From Fidelibacterota bacterium (GTDB taxonomy: Bacteria; Fidelibacterota; Marinisomatia; Marinisomatales; UBA1611): 53,179 bases of DNA. A program made the translations under genes and the position numbers. The stretch lies in assembly GCA_028101095.1 (NCBI GenBank), contig JAOHKG010000005.1:1-53179 (forward strand), in the 5' to 3' direction. The notes under the pieces are model-generated. The model was not told the DNA's origin. It saw only the letters and a program-made list of their open reading frames with translations, and did not search any database. Positions 38,365-47,853 of this stretch are shown in pieces. Numbering within the stretch: position 1 is the stretch's first letter; the number at the start of each line of letters is the position of its first letter.

Positions 38365-39667
38365 TATGCTCTACTTTTTTAAAGAAAAAATAAATAATTA
38401 TACTGAATAAAAATATACAAACACCTATGAATGATTCAAATCTGGAATGAATAAATGAATAAAAAAGTATCCAAAAATTTAGCATTAAATATATTAGTGG
38501 AGTCAAAGGATAGCCAAAAGCTTTGTATGGCCTAGATAAGTTTTTTTCTTTAAACCTTGAAAAAAATAAAGAGAAAACTGTTAGGCTTGAAATTATAATT
38601 AAACAGATACTAGTATAAATCAAAACTTGTTCAAAAGATGAAGTTAAAATAAATATTATTGATAGAAAAAATTGAAGAGCAAATGCGTTAACAGGTATTC
38701 CCTTTATATTTTTTTTATTAAAAAAATTTAACTCTTTATAATCCTCTCCCATAATAGCTAAAACTCTTGGTCCTATATAAATGTAACTAGAAATAGTAGA
38801 AAGCAATAATAAAGAAATACTAAGACTTATAACCTTACCCCCATTTACACCGAATATCTCAATACCCGATATTAATGCAACTTCCACCTCTCCCTGTAAA
38901 GTCATTAATGGCGTTGTAAATAAAAAAGTAAAATTTAAAAGTAGGTATAGAATCATAACTATACTTGTTGAAACCAACATTGATTTTGTAATATTTTGAA
39001 TTGGATTTTTAACTTCTCCCGCTACATAAATAACCGTATTCCAGCCAGTATAAGCATAAGAGACCCATACTAAGCTTACTGCAAATGGTGCACCAAATAT
39101 CACATCCATGTCACCCTCAACTGGTAATAATGTTAAACTTTGAGGATTTTCAATATTTAATCCAAAAGCTATAAAAACAAGAATGAATATAATCTTTATT
39201 AAAGTTGATATATTTTGAAAGGAAGTTCCCAACTTAATACTTTTCACATGAATTATATGAATAAGGGAGATTATTAATATTGCAAAAAGTGAAGGCTCAA
39301 TATTTTGAAAAAAAATTGATAAATAACTTCCCAACGCAATTGCTGCAAGTACTCCAGGTGCAGCAAATCCAATAGTTGCAGAGACTAAACCTGCGCCAAA
39401 TCCTAATGAGGGGTGTAATATTGTACTTAACAAAGAGTATTCACCACCCGATCGTGGATAAGTTGTAGCTAATTCACCATATGTCAGAGCACCGCAAAAA
39501 GCAATTATTCCCCCTATTAACCATAATAGTAGTAAAGGAAATATTGTATTAATCTCTAGAAGCTGATATCCTAAACTTGTAAAAACTCCTGTTCCAATCA
39601 TTGAGGCAACAATAAAAGATGCAGAAGTCCACATTGATAAATGCGGTTTAGGAACTTTTTTACTCAC
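38357..39667 (-). CDS. APC-superfamily amino acid permease
   Basis: This 436-residue permease has 12 predicted helices. The N-terminal SFIVASMIGTGVFTSLGYQL shows the unwound helix-1 G[S/T]G motif used for substrate backbone binding. GELATTYPRSGGEYSLL marks helix 3, and SYAYTGWNTVIYVAGEVKNP marks helix 6, both typical of APC transporters. The gene overlaps the methyltransferase gene by eight bases, so import of a methyl donor or methionine-related amino acid is a reasonable guess. The DUF423 gene precedes it by five bases. Confidence 0.94.
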   Translation of the reverse strand: MSKKVPKPHLSMWTSASFIVASMIGTGVFTSLGYQLLEINTIFPLLLLWLIGGIIAFCGALTYGELATTYPRSGGEYSLLSTILHPSLGFGAGLVSATIGFAAPGVLAAIALGSYLSIFFQNIEPSLFAILIISLIHIIHVKSIKLGTSFQNISTLIKIIFILVFIAFGLNIENPQSLTLLPVEGDMDVIFGAPFAVSLVWVSYAYTGWNTVIYVAGEVKNPIQNITKSMLVSTSIVMILYLLLNFTFLFTTPLMTLQGEVEVALISGIEIFGVNGGKVISLSISLLLLSTISSYIYIGPRVLAIMGEDYKELNFFNKKNIKGIPVNAFALQFFLSIIFILTSSFEQVLIYTSICLIIISSLTVFSLFFSRFKEKNLSRPYKAFGYPLTPLIYLMLNFWILFYSFIHSRFESFIGVCIFLFSIIIYFFFKKVEHNG

Positions 39668-39672
39668 TTATT

Positions 39673-40038
39673 CTATATTTTATAAATATTATATGCTAGA
39701 AGGAACCAACCAATAATATAGAAAAAACCACCTATTGGTGTAATCGCACCAAACCACCTTAAATTAGTCAAAACTAATAAATATAAACTTCCAGAAAATA
39801 CCAAAATCCCGATGACAAATGATATTCCAGAAATTTTAAGAGCTGTATGGGGATAATAAAAACCTAATATACCAATAATGATTAATCCAATAGAATGATA
39901 AAAATGATATTTAATACCTGTCTCGAAGATTGCTAAGTCTTCAATAGAAACCTTCGTTTTAATTGCGTGCGCACCAAAAGCACCGATTATTATTGCAACT
40001 CCAGTTAAAATAGAACCTAGAATTATAAAAAATTTCAT
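39673..40038 (-). CDS. DUF423 family small membrane protein
   Basis: The gene starts at the ATG at 40038, giving 121 residues; the frame is open further upstream but that part overlaps mscS and does not match the family. Four helices are predicted. Family marks are GAFGAHAIK (residues about 20-28), FETGIKYHFYHSIGLI and the ending TPIGGFFYIIGWFLLAYN. The function of DUF423 proteins (YgdD) is unknown; they sit in the inner membrane. It is ten bases after mscS and five before the permease gene. Confidence 0.93.
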   Translation of the reverse strand: MKFFIILGSILTGVAIIIGAFGAHAIKTKVSIEDLAIFETGIKYHFYHSIGLIIIGILGFYYPHTALKISGISFVIGILVFSGSLYLLVLTNLRWFGAITPIGGFFYIIGWFLLAYNIYKI

Positions 40039-40048
40039 ACAAACATTA

Positions 40049-41086
40049 TTATTTTTTAATGATGGTTCTAATTGGAAATGGTATCTGTATTTTTTCTTTT
40101 TTAAATCTTTTGTGAATGTTTTTAATAAATTGGTGAATAATTGGATTTTGATCTCCATACTTATTCCCTCTAAAATAAATTGCAAAATCAATACTAGATT
40201 CACCAAAACCTCTAAATTTAAAACTTGGTTGAGATAATTTATTTGTCTCTTCCATATCAGAATGAAGTTTATTTGCTTCTTCAAGAGCAACTCTTTCAAC
40301 CTGTTCTAAATCTGAATTATAATCAACACCCATAAAAACTTTAACGGAAAAACTTGGGTCACCACTATCATAATTTTTGACTATAGCTGATGAGAGCTTT
40401 GTATTTGGTATATGTAAAATATTATTAGTTCTTTCCAGCATTTTAGTATTTCGCCAGGTAATGTTTTGAATGTAACCCATTTCCCCTGAATCTAAGCTCA
40501 CAAAATCTCCTGGCTGAACTTTTTTACTTAGAAGAATATGTAAGCCTGCAAAAACATCAGACAAAGTATCTTTTAAAGCTAATGAAACTGCAAGGCCTCC
40601 TACCCCTAATGCCGTTAGCATAGGAGCAATTGAAATATTTACAGAATCTAAAATAATAAGTAGACCAATTACATAAATTGTAATTTTAACAATGTTTGTA
40701 AAAATAGTTGTTGAGGGGAACCCTCCTTCTTGCTTTTTAGACCATAATTCAAAAAGTCCTAAAATTAATTTAGCTAATGCGTGTGTAACGGACGCAATCA
40801 ATAGAATCTTTATAACTATTAGTATAAAAGTTGAGTACTCATCCTTGATAGGGATATCTCTAAAAACTAAAAATAATGAGAACAAAAAAGACCATAGCAC
40901 TACCTGAGATTCTAGAGAATTAAGTAATATATCATCACCTTCCCATTTTGACATTTTAGTAATTTTTTTTAGTTTTGAATGAAAAAATCTTTTAAAAAAA
41001 TAACCAAAAATAATTGCACATGTTACTATCAAAATTGGGGATAGCCAAAGTTCTAAAAATTGCTCTCTATTAAATAGTTGATTCAT
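40049..41086 (-). CDS. Mechanosensitive channel, MscS family
   Basis: This 345-residue channel (ATG at 41086; a TTG at 41104 is possible and overlaps smc) has four or five N-terminal helices. The pore helix is LTALGVGGLAVSLALKDTL (residues about 160-178), with the Gly/Ala packing pattern of TM3, and the MscS beta domain follows (FVSLDSGEMGYIQNITWRNT). The C-terminal alpha/beta domain runs to the end. It protects cells in osmotic downshift by releasing solutes. It lies ten bases after smc. Confidence 0.94.
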   Translation of the reverse strand: MNQLFNREQFLELWLSPILIVTCAIIFGYFFKRFFHSKLKKITKMSKWEGDDILLNSLESQVVLWSFLFSLFLVFRDIPIKDEYSTFILIVIKILLIASVTHALAKLILGLFELWSKKQEGGFPSTTIFTNIVKITIYVIGLLIILDSVNISIAPMLTALGVGGLAVSLALKDTLSDVFAGLHILLSKKVQPGDFVSLDSGEMGYIQNITWRNTKMLERTNNILHIPNTKLSSAIVKNYDSGDPSFSVKVFMGVDYNSDLEQVERVALEEANKLHSDMEETNKLSQPSFKFRGFGESSIDFAIYFRGNKYGDQNPIIHQFIKNIHKRFKKEKIQIPFPIRTIIKK

Positions 41087-41096
41087 ATAATATACT

Positions 41097-44000
41097 TTAA
41101 TCAAATTTTACTGATACTAATTTTGATATTCCTTTTCTTTCTTGAGTTACGCCGTACATATAATCGGCTTTTTCCATTGTCAATTTATTATGTGTAACAA
41201 TAATAAATTGAGTATCATCACAAAACTTACTTAAAACTTTAGTGAATTTACGTATGTTAATATCATCCAATGGAGCATCAACTTCGTCTAAGATACAATA
41301 AGGACTAGGCTTTACTTGATATATTGCAAAAAGAAGGGATATAGCTGTTAACGCTTTTTCTCCACTGGAGAGTAATCTGAGTGATGAATTTCTTTTACCC
41401 GGAGGTTGAGCATCAATACCAATATCTGCTTCTAATGGGTCTGGATCACCGACAAGCTTCAATGAAGCATTTCCTCCTTCAAAAAAAAGATTAAAGAGTT
41501 TTTCAAAATTAGATTTTATCAGATCAAAGGTTTTCTGAAATCGCTTTCTCGCAACCTTATCAATTTGACGAATTGTTTCTCTTAGATTTCCTTCGGCTTC
41601 TATTAAATCATCTCTTTGAATGGATAATTCCTTTAATCTATTATTCTCTTCATTATATTCATCTTGTACGGCCATATTAACAGGGCCAATATTTTCTAGA
41701 CTACGTTGTATCTTATTAATGAGTATCTCTAGTTGTTCTTCAGATTCATCTACAATAAGGTTGCTTGGGATTTTCACATTATATTTTTCAGATATTCTTT
41801 CTTTAACTGATAAAATTTGTTGTTCTGTTTTAGAAGACTCTATTTCTAGATTTTTCAATTCTTCTAAGATACCTTCTTTATTTTTTTGGTCGGAAGCAAT
41901 CTTTGTTTGTATTTGTTCTAACTCTTCATATGTTTCACGAAAAACCTCTTTTTTAAGATTTAGTAATGATTTTTGCTTTTGAATTTCTGCGTTTGAAAGG
42001 TTAAGGTCTTTTTCTATATTTTGTACATTATCAGTAATCTCATTTTTTTTATAATTAAGTTCGACAACCTCTCTATTTACTTTATCCTGTCTCGCTTCTA
42101 TTTCCTCTTTTGTTTCTTCGCCTGATTTTTTTTTGTATGTGATTTGATCTCTACGTGATTCTAACTCTATAAGCTGGATACGTATATCTTGTAAATTATT
42201 TTGAAGATTTTCTTTTTCAGACCTTTGCTTTATCATTTTTCCATCTGCTAAATCAATTTCTTCTTGAAATGAATCAATATCATCCTCGATTTTTTTAAGT
42301 TTAGGCTCTAAAATTTTTATTGAAGACATTAAACTTTTTAAATCTTTTTTTAAACTTTCATTCTCTGCTCTAGAAGATCTAAGAGATTTTTCTAATTGAT
42401 CGGAGATTAGGTCTTCCCGCAATAAATTTGTATTAATTTCTGTTATTTTATCTAAATAGTCTTTCTTTTTATCAAGAGTTTCTTTTAGCCTTATTTTGTT
42501 CTTATTTAATTTTGTATCATTCTTTTTATTTTCACTGATTAAATAATTATCTCTATTTTTCAAAACCTTTAAATCTGAAAGAATTTTTTTCAGTTTCGCT
42601 TCTCTTCCTATCAAATTTCCATATTCACTAAATTGCCTGCTTTTCAAGATTAAATCTTTCCCTGAATATGCTCCGCTTTTATCAACAAGACTCCATCCAT
42701 TCAACTCTTTTATTTTTATTGCTTCATTTAAGTTGTCAACAATCAAAAGTGTACCTAGTAGATATTCGGCTAAAGATCTAAGATTCTCTCCAGTTTTTAC
42801 AATATCAGATGCTCTTAATATTTTGATATTAAGATTTGGAATGCTTGATAAGTTAGTTTTTATAGTAGAAGATTCTTTTAAAGGGATAATGGTCAAATCA
42901 CCTATTTTTTTTTCTGAAGCAATTTTAATAGTTTTAAGAGCATTTTCTTTATTGTCTGAGATTAAACAGTGCGATAAGTCCCCTAAGCCAGATTCTAAAG
43001 CGTCTCTATATTCTTCTTCTATTTCAAACATGTCAGCAACTGTACCTAGAATCCCATCAAACATCTTTGAGTTCTCTAATACATAGCGAGTTCCTTCTGG
43101 AAAACCTTCTTTTGATTCAACTAAATCTTCATAGAAAATATGCTGTCCTTTTAATGAATCGACCAAGGCAGAAACAGAATATTTTTCTTTTGAAATCTTT
43201 TGCTTTTTTTCTACAAGCGATATTTCTTTTTTTTCAAATTCGTCGCAAACTAAAGTAATTTTCTCAAGATTTTTTTGTAATAAATAATGACTTTTTTTAA
43301 TTAGAGACATAGAGGACTTACGTGTTTTTATCTCCTGCAGTATTTTATTTATTGTACTTTCCATTTTCGAGCAACTGATCTTCTTTTCTTCAATACTCGC
43401 TGCAGTTCTATCAAAAAAAGACTTTTCATTTGCTAATTTACGTTGTAGCTCCCATCTATTATTTTGAAGACTATCTAGTTGATTAACTCTTTTTTGGAAT
43501 AATATTTCAACTTCATCAAAATGTATTTTATCAATTTTATATTTATTCAATAATTCATCAATCGATGGTTCAAGGTTAGTGATCTCATTATCAAACTCTA
43601 ACCTAAGCTGTTTTAGAATATCAACTTTTTTAGTATTTTCTAGTTTCTCTCTTTCTAACCTATCAATTGTCAATAAGGCACCTCTACCTTTTTCGGATAG
43701 CACCAGAATGCTATTTTTTTGTTCTTCCCTATTTTTACTTAAATCGTTCATTAAGCTTTGCATCTTGTTTAATTCATTTTCTTGGTTCTTATATGCAGTT
43801 CTCAAGTTTACCAACTTTTTTTCATATACCGAATTTTGAGTTGATTTTGATTCCCTTAGAGCTTTATATTTTTTTATCTTTTCTTTTAATGGATACATTA
43901 ATTCATTAAGCCTATAGATCTGTAAAAAAGCTAAATTTATATCGCTATTCTCTAGTTCTTCTGTTAAAGTCGAATGACGTTTAAAACGTTTAAGTTGAAG

Positions 44001-44618
44001 ACTCAAAGCATTAACTTTTTGTTCTATTTCTAGTATAATATCATTAATTCTTTCAAGATCTATTCTGGTTGCATCAAACTTTCGTATTGTAGATTTTCTC
44101 TGTGACCTATATTTGTGTATTCCAGCTGCCTCTTCAAACATATTTCTTCTATCTTCGGCTGTATCAGATAAAATTTGTTCTATCATTTTAAGTTCAATTA
44201 CTGAATAGGCATCAGCCCCCATTCCGGTGTCTAAAAATAAATCCATAATGTCTTTTAAACGACATTTGGTCTTATTTAAGAAATATTCTGACTCTCCATT
44301 TCTATAGACTCTTCTAGCAATTTCTACATCATTATATTCGATTGGAAGTTTGCCTGAATTGTTATGTACTGTCATTGAGACTTCACAAACACCTAACGGT
44401 TTAACGCCTTCAGCTCCATTAAAAATAACATCTTCCATTTTACCGCTTCGAAGAACACTATACTTCTGCTCCCCAAGCACCCACCTTATTGCGTCAACAA
44501 TATTTGTCTTTCCACAACCATTTGGTCCCACGACGGTAGTTATTCCTTGACCTAGTTTCATAACCTCTTTGTTAGCAAAAGATTTGAAACCATGCATCTT
44601 TATTTCTGATATATACAC
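41097..44618 (-). CDS. smc: Chromosome segregation protein SMC
   Basis: This 1173-residue condensin ATPase organises and separates the chromosome together with ScpA and ScpB. Walker A GPNGCGKTN lies at residues 31-39. Two long coiled coils (about 170-500 and 670-1010) flank the hinge domain (about 510-660; GILGTVADMFEIEEEYRDAL). The C-terminal head has the signature LLSSGEKALTAIS and Walker B CILDEVDAPLDD. Start is GTG at 44618, giving the conserved MYISEIKMHGFKSF. It is the first gene of a six-gene operon. The reading frame is intact through sense A-runs of up to nine bases. Confidence 0.98.
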   Translation of the reverse strand: MYISEIKMHGFKSFANKEVMKLGQGITTVVGPNGCGKTNIVDAIRWVLGEQKYSVLRSGKMEDVIFNGAEGVKPLGVCEVSMTVHNNSGKLPIEYNDVEIARRVYRNGESEYFLNKTKCRLKDIMDLFLDTGMGADAYSVIELKMIEQILSDTAEDRRNMFEEAAGIHKYRSQRKSTIRKFDATRIDLERINDIILEIEQKVNALSLQLKRFKRHSTLTEELENSDINLAFLQIYRLNELMYPLKEKIKKYKALRESKSTQNSVYEKKLVNLRTAYKNQENELNKMQSLMNDLSKNREEQKNSILVLSEKGRGALLTIDRLEREKLENTKKVDILKQLRLEFDNEITNLEPSIDELLNKYKIDKIHFDEVEILFQKRVNQLDSLQNNRWELQRKLANEKSFFDRTAASIEEKKISCSKMESTINKILQEIKTRKSSMSLIKKSHYLLQKNLEKITLVCDEFEKKEISLVEKKQKISKEKYSVSALVDSLKGQHIFYEDLVESKEGFPEGTRYVLENSKMFDGILGTVADMFEIEEEYRDALESGLGDLSHCLISDNKENALKTIKIASEKKIGDLTIIPLKESSTIKTNLSSIPNLNIKILRASDIVKTGENLRSLAEYLLGTLLIVDNLNEAIKIKELNGWSLVDKSGAYSGKDLILKSRQFSEYGNLIGREAKLKKILSDLKVLKNRDNYLISENKKNDTKLNKNKIRLKETLDKKKDYLDKITEINTNLLREDLISDQLEKSLRSSRAENESLKKDLKSLMSSIKILEPKLKKIEDDIDSFQEEIDLADGKMIKQRSEKENLQNNLQDIRIQLIELESRRDQITYKKKSGEETKEEIEARQDKVNREVVELNYKKNEITDNVQNIEKDLNLSNAEIQKQKSLLNLKKEVFRETYEELEQIQTKIASDQKNKEGILEELKNLEIESSKTEQQILSVKERISEKYNVKIPSNLIVDESEEQLEILINKIQRSLENIGPVNMAVQDEYNEENNRLKELSIQRDDLIEAEGNLRETIRQIDKVARKRFQKTFDLIKSNFEKLFNLFFEGGNASLKLVGDPDPLEADIGIDAQPPGKRNSSLRLLSSGEKALTAISLLFAIYQVKPSPYCILDEVDAPLDDINIRKFTKVLSKFCDDTQFIIVTHNKLTMEKADYMYGVTQERKGISKLVSVKFD

Positions 44619-44780
44619 AAAAGCCTTTTTGTTATAATTGAGTAATTTACTAGGTCTAGTATAAGATATCCACTCTTGATTTTTACTTGATCACCAAAAC
44701 TTAAAGAAAATATTTTTACTTAAATATTTAATTCTATTTCTATAATAAAATAAAGAAAAAATATAATATTTATATTCTAA

Positions 44781-45092
44781 TTATTTTTTAGGGTAGCAAT
44801 CCTCATTAAAGCACTCCTCATAAAAAATAAATGAATCTTCTTTTTGATAATTCCTATACGAAGTCTTAGAAATAAGTTTATTATTCTTACCATAATTTTT
44901 AGAAAAAGTCGTGCTACCTTTAAAATCATACATATATTCAATTTTACAATTCTCGACTTCTTTAAAGTCACGATAGAATTCCGATGAAGGTTTATTTTTT
45001 TGATTTTTTAGAGTTTTTGGAGTACTTGAAAAGCATAATGAAAATATTACTAAAGTGAGTGGGAAAAAATTGTTTTTAATAATTTTAAACAT
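44781..45092 (-). CDS. Small secreted hypothetical protein, 103 aa
   Basis: I do not recognise it. Residues about 1-25 look like a signal peptide (NFFPLTLVIFSLCFSSTP), possibly with the Cys at 20 not in a proper lipobox. The mature part is polar, rich in Lys, Asn and aromatic residues, and ends with two Cys (EECFNEDCYPKK) that could form a disulfide. Repeated pattern Y-x-F/Y with K/N suggests a MORN-like or antitoxin-type beta protein, but this is weak. It stands alone between AT-rich gaps (44619-44780 and 45093-45206), in which I see no structure. Confidence 0.6.
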   Translation of the reverse strand: MFKIIKNNFFPLTLVIFSLCFSSTPKTLKNQKNKPSSEFYRDFKEVENCKIEYMYDFKGSTTFSKNYGKNNKLISKTSYRNYQKEDSFIFYEECFNEDCYPKK

Positions 45093-45206
45093 ACGGGTTT
45101 AAGTTTTTATGATTAAAGAAAGAATCTAGTTTTAAAAAGCTGATATCTTTATTTTAAAAATTTTTTAGAATTAAAAATTAATAAAATTTCGAGGAATAAT
45201 TAATAG

Positions 45207-46193
45207 TTATTTCTCATTAATGAATCTCAAACCGACAATTTGTCTAATATGGTCCATAATCTTCATAACTTCGAGACTTTCAGCATATGAATTCAGAGAA
45301 CTTTCTTTTAGTCCTAATCTTACACACTTTGCAAACTCTTTAGCCTGCTCTCTAAGTCCATGTCCTTGATATTGATGAAGATAGTCTTTACTTTTCCCAT
45401 CATTTGACACAACAGTAAATGAAGAAGGGGTATAAAATGTTGGGTTTATTTCAAGCCTACCTTTATCTCCTGAAATAATTGCTCTGCATGGTGTTGAATT
45501 AATCATTGTTGTGTTTAATATTGCTTGTGCACCATGTTTGTATTTAAAAATAGCAGATGTTTGTAAATCAATCTTATTTTGATTAAATGTAGAATGAGCT
45601 ATTATTTTCCAAGGCGTCCCCAAAATAAGATGAGCAAAAGAGACAACATATACCCCAAGATCAAGAAGAGCACCGCCTCCATATTTTAGGTTCCATAATC
45701 TGGGATTTTTAATACCTGTTAAATCTTGACCATGATCCGCTATTACAGTATTAATTTTTCCTAAATCTCCATTGTCAACAATATTTTTAATCGCTTTAAT
45801 ATGCGGTAAAAAACGAGTCCACATAGCTTCAACAAGTAAAACATTATTTTCTTTTGCTGTATCAATCATTACTTTCACTTCATTCTCATTTAAAGCAAAA
45901 GGTTTTTCACATAGCACAGGCTTACTTGCATTTAAGGCTACTAAAGTATGCTCTAAGTGCAAATTGTTTGGAGTAGCTACATAGACCCCATCTATTGTTG
46001 AATCATGGACAAATTGATCATAATTATGATAAGCTTTACAATCATTAAAATTAGAAGAAAATTTTATTGCATTTTTTTTTGTTCTTGAAACAACAGCTTT
46101 AACATTATGATTATCTAAATATTTAAGATCATTTGCGAAGGCATTTGCAATACCGCCTGTTCCAATAATCCCCCAATTAAAATTTGATTCCAT
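45207..46193 (-). CDS. Gfo/Idh/MocA family oxidoreductase
   Basis: This 328-residue NAD(P)-dependent sugar or polyol dehydrogenase has an N-terminal Rossmann fold with IIGTGGIANAFANDL (residues about 9-23). The catalytic-site block VLCEKPFALNENEV (near residue 95) includes the conserved EKP Lys. The C-terminal domain has GGGALLDLGVYVVSFAHL, and the sequence resembles trans-1,2-dihydrobenzene-1,2-diol dehydrogenase-like members. The substrate is unknown. It is the last gene of the chain that starts at the M1 peptidase and follows the HIT gene by ten bases. Confidence 0.94.
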   Translation of the reverse strand: MESNFNWGIIGTGGIANAFANDLKYLDNHNVKAVVSRTKKNAIKFSSNFNDCKAYHNYDQFVHDSTIDGVYVATPNNLHLEHTLVALNASKPVLCEKPFALNENEVKVMIDTAKENNVLLVEAMWTRFLPHIKAIKNIVDNGDLGKINTVIADHGQDLTGIKNPRLWNLKYGGGALLDLGVYVVSFAHLILGTPWKIIAHSTFNQNKIDLQTSAIFKYKHGAQAILNTTMINSTPCRAIISGDKGRLEINPTFYTPSSFTVVSNDGKSKDYLHQYQGHGLREQAKEFAKCVRLGLKESSLNSYAESLEVMKIMDHIRQIVGLRFINEK

Positions 46194-46203
46194 ACTTTTA
46201 ATT

Positions 46204-46551
46204 CTATCCTGGAGGCCAATTAAGTTTTCGACCAGCTAATAAATGTAAATGGATATGAAAGACCGTTTGACCGGCATCTTTGTTACAATTAAAAACTGTC
46301 CTATAACCATCATGGTGTACTCCAATTTTTTTTGCTAATAAAGAAGAAGCTTCGACCAACTCTCCTATTAATTGATTGTGAGACTTATTTATATCATTTA
46401 AAGTTGAAATATGAATTTTTGGTATAATTAAAATATGAGTTGGAGCTTGAGGATTGATATCGTTAAAAGCCATAACGTATTTATTTTCATAAATTATTTT
46501 AGAAGAAACTTCTTTTAATACAATTTTACAAAATAAGCAATCTTGCTTCAT
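46204..46551 (-). CDS. HIT family protein (HinT-like purine nucleoside phosphoramidase)
   Basis: This 115-residue histidine-triad hydrolase acts on nucleotide phosphoramidates such as AMP-lysine or AMP-morpholidate. The triad HIHLHLLAG (residues about 99-107) is intact, and the start CLFCKIVLKEVSSKIIYE with FNDINPQAPTHILIIPK is typical of HinT. It ends with WPPG, as HinT proteins do. It lies one base after rsmE and ten before the Gfo/Idh/MocA gene. Confidence 0.95.
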   Translation of the reverse strand: MKQDCLFCKIVLKEVSSKIIYENKYVMAFNDINPQAPTHILIIPKIHISTLNDINKSHNQLIGELVEASSLLAKKIGVHHDGYRTVFNCNKDAGQTVFHIHLHLLAGRKLNWPPG

Positions 46552-46552
46552 A

Positions 46553-47260
46553 TTACTCCATATATGAGTTTAAAATTGATAAAGAAGCTAAGCTCGCTGT
46601 TTCAGACCTTAATCTTCTTTGCCCTAAGTTAAAAGATTGAACTTTGTTTTTGTTTAGGAGTTCGTATTCTTTTTTACTAAAGTCACCCTCAGGACCAATA
46701 ATAAGTTCAACATCTCGCATGGCATTAGTCATAAACTTGTTTAAAGTATTTGCTGAGTTTTGTATTCCTACTAAACAGTTCTTTTTCTTATACTTTAGAA
46801 AAGTTTCTAAGTTTACAGGCTCCTTTATAACTGGAAAAAAACTACGTCTGCATTGCTTAGCTGATGAGATAATAATCTTTTTACAACGATCTATATTTAT
46901 TGTTTTTTTCTGACAATGATCTAAAGCTAATGGCTGTATTTCACAAACGCCTAATTCAACAGCTTTTTCAATCAAATTTTCAAACCTATCTCTCTTTATT
47001 ATTGCTGGAGCAAGATTTATGCGTGATTTATTTTCACCATATTGATTATACTGCTTTTCTATTCTACCATGAACTTCATATTTAGATAAATAACCTATTA
47101 CTGACACGTAACCATTTCCAATCCCATCTAAAAGAAATATTTTATCACCAATATTTAATCTCAGAACATTAGCTAAATGGTTTGACTCAATGGGGTCTAA
47201 AGAAAAGTTTTTATCATTTATTTTTTGAGGATTAACATAAAATGACTTATCCGGTATCAT
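46553..47260 (-). CDS. rsmE: 16S rRNA (uracil-1498-N3)-methyltransferase RsmE
   Basis: This 235-residue SPOUT methyltransferase methylates U1498 of 16S rRNA in the 30S subunit. The N-terminal PUA-like part (residues 1-75) has SNHLANVLRLNIGDKIFLLDG. The knotted AdoMet site shows ELIIGPEGDFSKKEYELL and NLGQRRLRSETASLASLSIL, both family hallmarks. ERFENLIEKAVELGV is also standard (here DRFENLIEKAVELGVCEI). Its ATG overlaps the upstream stop as ATGA. Confidence 0.96.
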   Translation of the reverse strand: MIPDKSFYVNPQKINDKNFSLDPIESNHLANVLRLNIGDKIFLLDGIGNGYVSVIGYLSKYEVHGRIEKQYNQYGENKSRINLAPAIIKRDRFENLIEKAVELGVCEIQPLALDHCQKKTINIDRCKKIIISSAKQCRRSFFPVIKEPVNLETFLKYKKKNCLVGIQNSANTLNKFMTNAMRDVELIIGPEGDFSKKEYELLNKNKVQSFNLGQRRLRSETASLASLSILNSYME

Positions 47261-47853
47261 TTTAAACGTCTATTAAATGATATATGTATTAAAAAACCAG
47301 AATAATCTTTAACAGAATCTGCTTTTTCATTTAATTTTATAATTTCTATTCCAAACATTGTAGAGACTGATGTTTGTCCTACCATTTTAAAGTCGATGCC
47401 AGTACCAATAAAACCGCCTGGTGAAAACTGTGTATTTGCTTCTGTCCATCTATTTTTAAAGGTGCCAGATTCCTTGCCATCGATTGTAAATACTATTCCA
47501 CCTCTCGTAGTAATAAAAGGAGAGAAATTATTCTCAATTTTCCCAACAAATGGATAAAAATTCACACCAAAAAAGAGAGGAAACATCACGAGGCTGATAC
47601 CACCTGCATTTCGTGTTTGTCCCGAATAATAGTCATAGACAAGTGTCTCATCTGGCGCTTTAATATCATAAAACCTAAACTCACCATTCAACGACATCTT
47701 TTCAGAACTATGTAAAGATGAGAAAGTAACAAACAAGCCTGATCCACTTGAACCGATATCTAAGCCAAACCCCCTATATCTATCGTTAAATTGACCTTTT
47801 AACAATATTGGAACAAAACAAACTATAAGTATGATTGTATTTTTATATTTCAT
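47257..47853 (-). CDS. Predicted outer-membrane beta-barrel protein, 198 aa
   Basis: The N-terminal signal is NTIILIVCFVPILLKGQF, with likely cleavage after LLKG. The mature part shows alternating strands with Gly and aromatic residues (GFLIHISFNRRLK at the end, YRGFGLDIGSSGSGLFVTF near the start), as in small eight-stranded outer-membrane barrels. I recognise no specific family. The start overlaps the DoxX gene by 11 bases and the end overlaps rsmE by four, so it is translated with housekeeping genes. Confidence 0.75.
   Translation of the reverse strand: MKYKNTIILIVCFVPILLKGQFNDRYRGFGLDIGSSGSGLFVTFSSLHSSEKMSLNGEFRFYDIKAPDETLVYDYYSGQTRNAGGISLVMFPLFFGVNFYPFVGKIENNFSPFITTRGGIVFTIDGKESGTFKNRWTEANTQFSPGGFIGTGIDFKMVGQTSVSTMFGIEIIKLNEKADSVKDYSGFLIHISFNRRLK

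Noticed and set aside
39673-40299. 208-residue reading of the DUF423 gene
   Set aside because: The first 87 residues overlap mscS and do not match the family; the ATG at 40038 gives a normal DUF423 protein.
44619-44780. Possible small RNA between smc and the 103-residue gene
   Set aside because: The gap is AT-rich without a stable stem or terminator; nothing supports an RNA gene.
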